10,648 nt of DNA from Firmicutes bacterium UBA3738 (GTDB lineage Bacteria > Bacillota > Clostridia > Peptostreptococcales > Anaerovoracaceae), in contig DFGY01000032.1 of assembly GCA_002372505.1 (NCBI GenBank), forward strand, positions 16,488-27,135, given 5' to 3'. The position numbers and the translations under genes are program-made. Within the stretch, counting starts at the first letter, position 1; each line of letters opens with the position of its first letter. Shown here in pieces: positions 5,648 to 10,648 of the stretch. The notes under the pieces were generated by a model. The model had not been told where the DNA came from and ran no database searches. It saw only the letters and a program-made list of their open reading frames with translations.

Positions 5648-6274
5648 ATGAAAACATTACTGGGAAAGAAGGTCGGGATGACCCAGATCTTCACAGAGGA
5701 CGGCCAGGTCGTCCCTGTAACAGTGATCGAAGCCGGCCCCGAAGTAGTTACGCAGGTTAAGACAGTCGAGACAGACGGTTACGACGGCGTACAGGTAGGC
5801 TTCGAAGACACAAAGGCTCACAGAGTCAACAAGCCGATGACCGGACATTTCGAGAAAGCCGGCGTCGATGTGAAAAAGCATCTCATCGAATTCAAACCTG
5901 AAGAAGGTGAGACATACGAAGTCGGACAGGTTATCACAGTCGCAGATTTCGAAGAAGGAAAGAAACTCGACATCACGGGTACATCAAAGGGTAAAGGCAC
6001 ACAGGGCAACATCAAGAGACACGGACACCACAGAGGCCCGATGAGCCACGGTTCAAAACACAAGAGACTTGCCGGTGCTCTGGCAGGCGCATCCTATCCG
6101 GGCAGAGTCTTCAAGGGCAACAAAGGTCCGGGAAGAATGGGTCGCGACACAGTGACAGTCCAGAACGTAGTACTCGTCAAAGTTATCGAAGATAAGAATC
6201 TTTTACTGGTCAAGGGTGCCGTTCCCGGCGGCAAAGGCGGCCTACTAAAGATCCGTTACGCAGTAAAAGGTTAA
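5648..6274 (+). CDS. rplC: 50S ribosomal protein L3 (uL3)
   Basis: L3 binds near the 3' end of 23S rRNA and is one of the earliest 50S assembly proteins; its long central loop approaches the peptidyl transferase centre. The 208-aa product begins MKTLLGKKVGMTQIF, the usual L3 N-terminus. It contains the hallmark basic loop from GTSKGKGTQG (111-120) through KRHGHHRGPMSHGSKHKR (123-140) to GRVFKGNKGPGRMG (152-165). The Gln in the KGTQGN segment corresponds to the residue methylated by PrmB in E. coli (known from that species, not testable here). The ATG at 5648 lies 6 nt after GGAGG (5637-5641). An in-frame TTG at 5642 directly abuts that site and is rejected. Confidence 0.97.
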   Translation: MKTLLGKKVGMTQIFTEDGQVVPVTVIEAGPEVVTQVKTVETDGYDGVQVGFEDTKAHRVNKPMTGHFEKAGVDVKKHLIEFKPEEGETYEVGQVITVADFEEGKKLDITGTSKGKGTQGNIKRHGHHRGPMSHGSKHKRLAGALAGASYPGRVFKGNKGPGRMGRDTVTVQNVVLVKVIEDKNLLLVKGAVPGGKGGLLKIRYAVKG

Positions 6275-6287
6275 GGAGGAGTAGGAA

Positions 6288-6911
6288 ATGGCACAGGTAA
6301 AAGTTCTCACCATGGACGGAAGCGATGCCGGAACAATCGAACTGAAAGATGAAATCTTCGGCATAGAGCCAAACGAGCACGCAGTCCATGCAGTAGTAGT
6401 AAATCATTTAGCAAACAAGAGACAAGGCACACAGTCAGCTAAGACGAGAGCCGAAGTCAGAGGCGGCGGCAGAAAGCCATTCAGACAGAAGGGAACAGGT
6501 CGCCACAGACAGGGTAGCTCAACAGACCCGACACAGGTAGGAGGCGGCATCGTGTTCGCGCCAAAGCCGCGCAGCTACAGATACACAGTACCTAAGAAGG
6601 TAAGAAGACTGGCAATGCTGTCAGCACTTTCATCAAAGGTTCAGGAAGGCGAAATCATCGTAATCGACGAACTGAAGATGGACGAGCCTAAGACAAAGGA
6701 AATGATCAAGGTGCTGGAAAACGTTAACGCAGAAAAGAAGGCCCTGATAGTAACAGCTGAGAAGGACGACAACGTAATCAAATCAGCAAGAAACATTCCG
6801 GGCGTACGCACAGAACTCGTTGGCACGATGAGCGTTTATCAGATAGTAAACCACGGCAGCTTCATCGTAACGAAGGATGCGATAAACAAAATCGAGGAGG
6901 TGTATTCATAA
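6288..6911 (+). CDS. rplD: 50S ribosomal protein L4 (uL4)
   Basis: The 207-aa L4 combines a globular domain on the 50S surface with a long loop that lines the peptide exit tunnel, where macrolide-resistance changes occur in other bacteria. The loop is clear at about 44-95: KRQGTQSAKTRAEVRGGG, then KPFRQKGTGRHRQGS and GGGIVFAPKPRSY. In E. coli L4 represses its own operon by acting on the S10 leader, so it is the first candidate effector for the structured leader at 5053-5244. GGAGG at 6275-6279 is 8 nt before the ATG and only 13 bp separate it from rplC. The stop codon overlaps the start of rplW by one base (TAATG). Confidence 0.97.
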   Translation: MAQVKVLTMDGSDAGTIELKDEIFGIEPNEHAVHAVVVNHLANKRQGTQSAKTRAEVRGGGRKPFRQKGTGRHRQGSSTDPTQVGGGIVFAPKPRSYRYTVPKKVRRLAMLSALSSKVQEGEIIVIDELKMDEPKTKEMIKVLENVNAEKKALIVTAEKDDNVIKSARNIPGVRTELVGTMSVYQIVNHGSFIVTKDAINKIEEVYS

Positions 6912-7201
6912 TGAAAACCCCTTACGACGTAATAATCAAGCCGGTAGTATCCGAAAGAAGTATGTCGGACGCAGCCGTAAAGAAGTACACATTCAAAGTT
7001 GACAAGAACGCCAACAAGACTCAGATAAAAGATGCAGTCGAGGAAATCTTCGGCGTAGAGGTTGCAAAGGTCAACGTAATGAATGTAAACGGGAAGTTAA
7101 AGAGAATGGGAAGAACAACCGGTATGACGGCTTCCTCCAAGAAAGCGATAGTAACGCTTACGGAAGACAGCAAAGAAATCGAATTCTTCCAGGGACTGTA
7201 A
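6911..7201 (+). CDS. rplW: 50S ribosomal protein L23 (uL23)
   Basis: L23 lies at the rim of the exit tunnel and docks trigger factor and the signal recognition particle. The product is 96 aa, normal for bacteria. Family features are the start TPYDVIIKPVVSERS, the segment YTFKVDKNANKTQIKDAVEEIFGVEVAKVN, and the basic extended loop LKRMGRTTGMTASSKKAIVTL. The ATG overlaps the rplD stop by one base, and its GGAGG (6896-6900) lies inside the end of rplD, so translation is probably coupled. Confidence 0.97.
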   Translation: MKTPYDVIIKPVVSERSMSDAAVKKYTFKVDKNANKTQIKDAVEEIFGVEVAKVNVMNVNGKLKRMGRTTGMTASSKKAIVTLTEDSKEIEFFQGL

Positions 7202-7219
7202 TAGGAGGCAAGAAAGAAA

Positions 7220-8053
7220 ATGGGAATCAAAAAATATAATCCAACGACTCCGGGCCTTCGCGGTATGACGGTTTCGACTTTCGAAGAGATTACGACAGAC
7301 AAACCGGAAAAATCACTTACCGTCACCCTGAAGAAGAATGCCGGAAGAAATGTAAGAGGTAAGATTACCGTCAGACACAGAGGCGGCGGCACAAGACCAA
7401 AGTACCGTATCATCGACTTCAAGAGAAACAAAGACGGTATCCCCGCAAAAGTAGCTACTATAGAGTATGACCCCAACAGAAGCGCAAACATCGCTCTCGT
7501 AGTTTACGCAGACGGTGCAAAGGCTTACATCATAGCTCCAAAAGACCTGAAGGTCGGAGACGTAATCGAGTCCGGAGCTGAAGCTGACATCAAAGTAGGA
7601 AACGCACTGCCGCTGGCAAACATTCCGCTGGGTACAATCATCCACAACGTGGAACTGAAGCCGGGCAAAGGCGCACAGATGGTAAGAGCAGCCGGAAACG
7701 GAGCACAGCTCATGGCTAAGGAAGGCGAGTTCGCACAGGTAAGACTTCCTTCCGGAGAAGTTAGAAAAGTAAGAATGGACTGCAGAGCCACAATCGGTGA
7801 AGTTGGAAACGGCGACCACCAGAACATCAGCATCGGTAAAGCCGGAAGAAAACGTCACATGGGCATCAGACCTACAGTAAGAGGTTCCGTAATGAACCCG
7901 AACGATCACCCACACGGTGGTGGTGAAGGTAAAGCCGGAATCGGCCGTGTGGGCCCTGTCACACCTTGGGGTAAACCGGCTCTCGGTCTGAAGACAAGAA
8001 AACGCGGCAAAGACTCTAACAGATATATTGTAAAGAGAAGAAACGAAAGATAG
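7220..8053 (+). CDS. rplB: 50S ribosomal protein L2 (uL2)
   Basis: L2 is one of the most conserved 50S proteins; it is needed for subunit association and for organising the peptidyl transferase region. The 277-aa product shows GRNVRGKITVRHRGGGTRPKYR split across 42-63, then IDFKRNKDGIPAKVATIEYDPNR (65-87). Near the C-terminus is NDHPHGGGEGKAGIGR (228-243) with the functionally important His230 (His229 in E. coli), followed by VTPWGKPALGLKTRKR (247-262). Many bacteria have GRAPIGR where this protein has GKAGIGR, a mild deviation. AGGAGG at 7203-7208 is 11 nt before the ATG, a rather long spacing. Confidence 0.98.
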   Translation: MGIKKYNPTTPGLRGMTVSTFEEITTDKPEKSLTVTLKKNAGRNVRGKITVRHRGGGTRPKYRIIDFKRNKDGIPAKVATIEYDPNRSANIALVVYADGAKAYIIAPKDLKVGDVIESGAEADIKVGNALPLANIPLGTIIHNVELKPGKGAQMVRAAGNGAQLMAKEGEFAQVRLPSGEVRKVRMDCRATIGEVGNGDHQNISIGKAGRKRHMGIRPTVRGSVMNPNDHPHGGGEGKAGIGRVGPVTPWGKPALGLKTRKRGKDSNRYIVKRRNER

Positions 8054-8074
8054 TCAGGAAGGAGCAATTGATAA

Positions 8075-8347
8075 ATGGGTAGATCAGTAAAGAAAGGCCC
8101 TTTCGTAGACCCTAAGCTGCTGAAAGCCATCGAAGAGATGAATGCGGCCAACGAAAAGAAGGTCATCAAAACATGGTCAAGACCATCCACGATATTCCCG
8201 CAGATGGTAGGACATACAATCGCCGTACATGACGGCAGAAAACATGTACCCGTATATATAACGGAAGACATGGTAGGCCATAGACTTGGAGAATTCGCTC
8301 CAACCAGAACTTATAGAGGCCACGCAGCCGACAAGAAGACATCCTAA
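8075..8347 (+). CDS. rpsS: 30S ribosomal protein S19 (uS19)
   Basis: S19 is in the 30S head, forms a complex with S13 and contacts the A-site tRNA region and the inter-subunit bridge. The 90-aa product has the family pattern SVKKGPFVD at the start, KTWSRPSTIFPQMVGHTIAVHDGRKHVPVYI in the centre (about 32-62) and MVGHRLGEFAPTRTYRGH near the end. It is a normal length. AAGGAG (8059-8064) precedes the ATG by 10 nt. The gap to rplB is 21 bp. Confidence 0.98.
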   Translation: MGRSVKKGPFVDPKLLKAIEEMNAANEKKVIKTWSRPSTIFPQMVGHTIAVHDGRKHVPVYITEDMVGHRLGEFAPTRTYRGHAADKKTS

Positions 8348-8364
8348 GAAAGGAGATAATGAAG

Positions 8365-8706
8365 ATGGAAGCAAAAGCAATTGCAAAGTATGTCAGAATG
8401 TCTCCGATCAAACTCAAGCCGGTTACAGACCTGGTAAGAGGAAAGGATCTTGAAGAAGCGCTGACAATACTGAAGTTCACACCGGGTAAGGGCGCTGAAC
8501 TGGTAGAAAAAGTAGTTAAATCCGCTGCTGCAAACGCAGAGAACAACATGAACCTCGACCCGGCTAACCTGTATGTTGCAGAAGTATACGCGCACCAGGG
8601 ACCGACAATGAAGCGTTGGAGAGCAGGCGCGCAGGGTAGAGCATCAATGATACTTAAGAGGAGCAGCCACATCGGCGTAACGCTCAGAGAGAAGGAGGTT
8701 CAGTAG
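8365..8706 (+). CDS. rplV: 50S ribosomal protein L22 (uL22)
   Basis: L22 has a globular surface part and a beta-hairpin that forms the exit-tunnel constriction with L4. From the ATG at 8365 the protein is 113 aa and starts MEAKAIAKYVRMSP, typical of Firmicutes. An ATG at 8359 is only 3 nt from AGGAG (8351-8355), whereas 8365 has 9 nt and fits better. The hairpin is visible as GPTMKRWRAGAQGRASMI with SSHIGVTL after it. Where many homologues read SPRKARLV this one reads SPIKLKPV, losing one early basic residue. The stop codon directly abuts the rpsC start. Confidence 0.95.
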   Translation: MEAKAIAKYVRMSPIKLKPVTDLVRGKDLEEALTILKFTPGKGAELVEKVVKSAAANAENNMNLDPANLYVAEVYAHQGPTMKRWRAGAQGRASMILKRSSHIGVTLREKEVQ

Positions 8707-9750
8707 ATGGGTCAGAAAGTAAGTCCACATGGTCTCAGAGTCGGCGTCATCAAAGACTGGGACTCAAAGTGGTATGCAGACAAGAACAGTTTTGCGGATT
8801 ATCTGGTAGAAGACAACCAGATCAGAGAATATGTTAAGAAGAAGTTGTTCGCCGCAGGAGTATCCCGCACAGTAATCGAGAGAAGCGGAGACAACAAACT
8901 CAGAGTCATCGTAGCAGTAGGCAGACCAGGCATGGTTATCGGTAAAGACGGTACAGGTACGGACGAGCTTAAGGCCGGACTCGAAAAGCTGACAAATAAA
9001 ACAGTAAGCCTCGACATTAAAGAGGTAAGAAGAAGCGAAATGGACGCACAGCTCACAGCTGAGAGCATCTGCGCAGCACTGGAAAAGAGAGTAGCGTTCA
9101 GAAGAGCTATGAAACAGGCTATCGGCAGAACAATGAAAGCCGGAGCTACAGGCATCAAGGTTCTCGCCAGCGGCAGACTTGGCGGAGCTGAAATCGCCAG
9201 AAGTGAAAAATACAGTGAAGGTAACGTTCCTCTGCACACGCTGAGAGCAGATATCGATTACGGAGTAGCTGAAGCTGATACTGCTTACGGAAAGATCGGC
9301 GTCAAAGTATGGATCAACCACGGTGAAATCCTGGACAAGGGTCTGACTGAAACAATCCGCGAGGACAAGCAGGAAGGCAGAAGAGAGGGTCGCGGCAGAC
9401 GCGGCGACAGAAGAGGCGGAAGAAGAGATGACAGAAGAGGTGGAAACCGCGGAGACCGCAGAGGCGGAAGACGCGACGAAGCCAGACCGCCCAGAGCCGT
9501 AAATCCGAGAGTAAGAAATACTCCTAAACCGGATCCGGCAGCAGAGGCCGAAGCAAAGGCTAAGGCTGAAGCAGAAGCACTCGCAGCAGCTGAGGCAGAG
9601 GCTGAAGCAGCAGTAGAGACAGCTGAGGAGCAGGCTCCCGAGGCAGCAGAAGCAGCAGAAGCACCGGCAGCAGAAGCACCGGCAGCAGAAGCAACTGAAG
9701 CACCAGCCGAAGAAGCAGCAGAAGCTACAGAAGAAGCTACAGAAGAATAA
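8707..9750 (+). CDS. rpsC: 30S ribosomal protein S3 (uS3) with long low-complexity C-terminal extension
   Basis: S3 lies at the mRNA entry channel of the 30S head and contributes to mRNA unwinding. Residues 1 to about 218 are a complete normal S3: MGQKVSPHGLRVG start, a type-2 KH domain with GRPGMVIGKDG (72-82), and a C-terminal domain with RRAMKQAIGRTMKAGATGIKV in pieces (132-152) and GRLGGAEIARSE (156-167), ending near VWINHGEIL. Bacterial S3 normally stops at about 210-235 residues; this one runs to 347. The extension first carries an Arg/Gly/Asp-rich segment (about 223-260) with octapeptide repeats, then a Pro-containing linker (261-278), then an Ala/Glu-rich acidic tail (279-347). The frame is continuous, and rplP follows 21 bp later with its own GGAGG, so the extension is not a sequencing frameshift into a neighbour. 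GGAGG at 8694-8698 is 8 nt before the ATG. Confidence 0.96.
   Translation: MGQKVSPHGLRVGVIKDWDSKWYADKNSFADYLVEDNQIREYVKKKLFAAGVSRTVIERSGDNKLRVIVAVGRPGMVIGKDGTGTDELKAGLEKLTNKTVSLDIKEVRRSEMDAQLTAESICAALEKRVAFRRAMKQAIGRTMKAGATGIKVLASGRLGGAEIARSEKYSEGNVPLHTLRADIDYGVAEADTAYGKIGVKVWINHGEILDKGLTETIREDKQEGRREGRGRRGDRRGGRRDDRRGGNRGDRRGGRRDEARPPRAVNPRVRNTPKPDPAAEAEAKAKAEAEALAAAEAEAEAAVETAEEQAPEAAEAAEAPAAEAPAAEATEAPAEEAAEATEEATEE
9403..9474 (+). repeat. Three tandem 24-bp repeats encoding an Arg/Gly octapeptide in S3
   Basis: Residues 233-256 of S3 are three copies of (G/D)DRRGG(R/N)R: GDRRGGRR, DDRRGGNR and GDRRGGRR. The three 24-bp DNA units differ at several synonymous positions, so the peptide pattern seems better kept than the nucleotide sequence. 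It resembles RGG-box RNA-binding segments. Confidence 0.85.
9532..9747 (+). repeat. Ala/Glu-rich low-complexity tail of S3
   Basis: About 70 residues (276-347) consist almost only of Ala and Glu with a few Lys, Pro and Thr. An early part is lysine-containing (AEAKAKAEAEA) and a later part has AEAPA-type units. The DNA is dominated by GCA and GAA/GAG codons with imperfect short repeats. The tail is strongly acidic and could be helical or disordered. Confidence 0.85.
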
Positions 9751-9771
9751 TCGCTGAAAGGAGGAACGGCC

Positions 9772-10197
9772 ATGCTTATGCCGAAGCGTGTAAAGCGCAG
9801 AAGAGTTCATAGAGGTAGAATGAAGGGCAAAGCCACAAAAGGCAACAAAGTCACATACGGTGAATACGGTCTCGTGGCACTGGAGCCCGGTTGGATCACC
9901 TCGAATCAGATAGAGGCAGCCCGTGTTGCCATGACCAGATCGGTAAAGAGAGGCGGTAAGGTTTACATCAAAATCTTCCCCCACAAGCCGGTAACAAAGA
10001 AGCCTGCCGAAGTACGTATGGGTTCCGGTAAAGGTTCACCTGAGTACTGGGTAGCAGTAGTAAAGCCCGGTCGCGTAATGTTCGAAATCGAAGGCGTTAC
10101 GTTCGAACAGGCTAAGGAAGCTATGAGACTTGCATCTCACAAACTTCCGGTAAAATGTAAATTCATCATTAAAGGACAGGAGGCGGGTGAAGCGTAA
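9772..10197 (+). CDS. rplP: 50S ribosomal protein L16 (uL16)
   Basis: L16 binds at the base of the central protuberance near the A-site and is a late assembly protein. The 141-aa product starts MLMPKRVKRRRVHRGRMKGKA. It contains EYGLVALEPGWITSNQIEAARVAMTR in pieces (about 32-57), IFPHKPVTKKPAEVRMGSGKGSPE in pieces (68-91) and WVAVVKPGRVMFEIEGV. GGAGG (9760-9764) is 7 nt before the ATG at 9772; the internal ATG at 9778 would make it two residues shorter and is less well spaced. The stop overlaps the rpmC start by one base. Confidence 0.97.
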   Translation: MLMPKRVKRRRVHRGRMKGKATKGNKVTYGEYGLVALEPGWITSNQIEAARVAMTRSVKRGGKVYIKIFPHKPVTKKPAEVRMGSGKGSPEYWVAVVKPGRVMFEIEGVTFEQAKEAMRLASHKLPVKCKFIIKGQEAGEA

Positions 10198-10403
10198 TGG
10201 ATCTGAATAAAATGAGAGAAATGTCGGATGCTGAGCTCATAGCTGAATTGGCAAAAATGAAAAAAGATTTGTTCAATCTCAGATTCCAGCACGTAACGGG
10301 CCAGCTCGAAAATCCGGTGGTAATGAGACAGACCAAGAAAGACATTGCAAGAGTTAAAACTATAATCAGAGAAAAAGAACTTGAAAAGGTTCAGGCTGAA
10401 TAG
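10197..10403 (+). CDS. rpmC: 50S ribosomal protein L29 (uL29)
   Basis: L29 is a small helical protein next to L23 at the exit tunnel rim, part of the nascent-chain factor docking site. The 68-aa product has the usual two long helices around DLFNLRFQHVTGQLENP, with RQTKKDIARVKTIIREKE in the second. The ATG overlaps the rplP stop (TAATG). GGAGG at 10179-10183 lies inside rplP and is 13 nt away, a long spacing, so initiation probably depends on coupling to rplP translation. Confidence 0.96.
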   Translation: MDLNKMREMSDAELIAELAKMKKDLFNLRFQHVTGQLENPVVMRQTKKDIARVKTIIREKELEKVQAE

Positions 10404-10421
10404 AAAGGAGGAGAATGAATC

Positions 10422-10648
10422 ATGGATAGAAACAGCAGAAAAGTCAGAATGGGCTATGTAGTTTCCGATAAGATGGACAAGACTGTAGTAGTTGCCATCC
10501 AGGAGTCCGTAAGACATTCCCTCTACGGAAAGTCAGTCAAGAGGACAAAGAAATTCAAGGCTCACGATGAAGCAAACGAGTGCAACATCGGCGATCGCGT
10601 AAGAATTATGGAAACAAGACCGCTGTCCAAGGACAAGAGATGGAGAGT
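10422..10648 (+). CDS. rpsQ: 30S ribosomal protein S17 (uS17), 3' end beyond the window
   Basis: The frame is open from the ATG at 10422 to the window edge, giving 75 complete codons out of an expected 83-87. S17 is an early 30S assembly protein binding 16S rRNA. The visible protein contains RKVRMGYVVSDKMDKTVVV, then HSLYGKSVKRTKKFKAHDE, ECNIGDRVRIMETRPLSKDK and RWR, all diagnostic. GGAGG starts at 10408. A nearer ATG at 10415 runs into a stop after four codons (NHG, then TAG), so 10422 is the start. Confidence 0.96.
   Translation, partial: MDRNSRKVRMGYVVSDKMDKTVVVAIQESVRHSLYGKSVKRTKKFKAHDEANECNIGDRVRIMETRPLSKDKRWR

Noticed and set aside
8764..9984. Long antisense open frame (406 codons, Cys/Ser/Phe-rich) opposite rpsC and into rplP
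   Set aside because: It is a shadow of the repetitive S3 coding strand: the GAA/GCA-rich tail read backwards gives Cys/Phe/Ser runs. It also covers highly conserved ribosomal genes and has no supporting start signal.

Overview
The window comes from a low-to-moderate GC Gram-positive bacterium, most probably an anaerobic member of the Clostridia (Eubacteriales). The grounds are consensus sigma-A-type promoters, strong GGAGG ribosome binding sites before nearly every gene, a TTG start, strong preference for AGA arginine codons, and best-recognised relatives of most proteins (a fused TGS/uridine kinase, a YdbC/PC4-like protein, a lipoprotein ApbE) in Firmicutes. I cannot name the genus. All genes are on the plus strand.

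Left part (about 1-4885) is a mixed accessory region. An extended -10 promoter leads into apbE (lipoprotein flavin transferase), which overlaps a HAD-family phosphatase by 4 bp. After 63 bp comes a 299-residue protein that I read as a degenerate radical SAM homologue: the flanking family sequence is recognisable but the cysteine cluster that binds the iron-sulfur cluster is absent. A textbook promoter (both hexamers perfect, 17-bp spacer) then drives a small YdbC/PC4-like single-stranded nucleic acid binding protein. A possible terminator overlapping another promoter separates it from a 553-residue nucleoside kinase with a threonyl-tRNA-synthetase-like N-terminus. A strong terminator closes this region.

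Middle part (4886-5258) has no gene. It holds several GC-rich short hairpins of unknown meaning, a strong promoter with phased A-tracts upstream (UP-element-like), and a leader of about 200 nt that folds by eye into four hairpin or junction elements. This is the likely autoregulatory leader of the ribosomal protein operon.

Right part (5259-10648) is the S10 operon in canonical order: rpsJ, rplC, rplD, rplW, rplB, rpsS, rplV, rpsC, rplP, rpmC and rpsQ (cut off by the window end). Genes are tightly packed with 1-bp overlaps (rplD/rplW, rplP/rpmC) or direct abutment (rplV/rpsC). The 77-bp gap between rpsJ and rplC is the exception and contains two hairpins. The most unusual ribosomal gene is rpsC: S3 carries a C-terminal extension of about 130 residues, first an Arg/Gly/Asp-rich octapeptide repeat, then an Ala/Glu-rich acidic tail.

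The best candidates for something undescribed are the radical-SAM-like pseudoenzyme, the S3 tail, and the structured S10 leader with the further hairpins between rpsJ and rplC. No mobile element, CRISPR array, tRNA or rRNA was seen.
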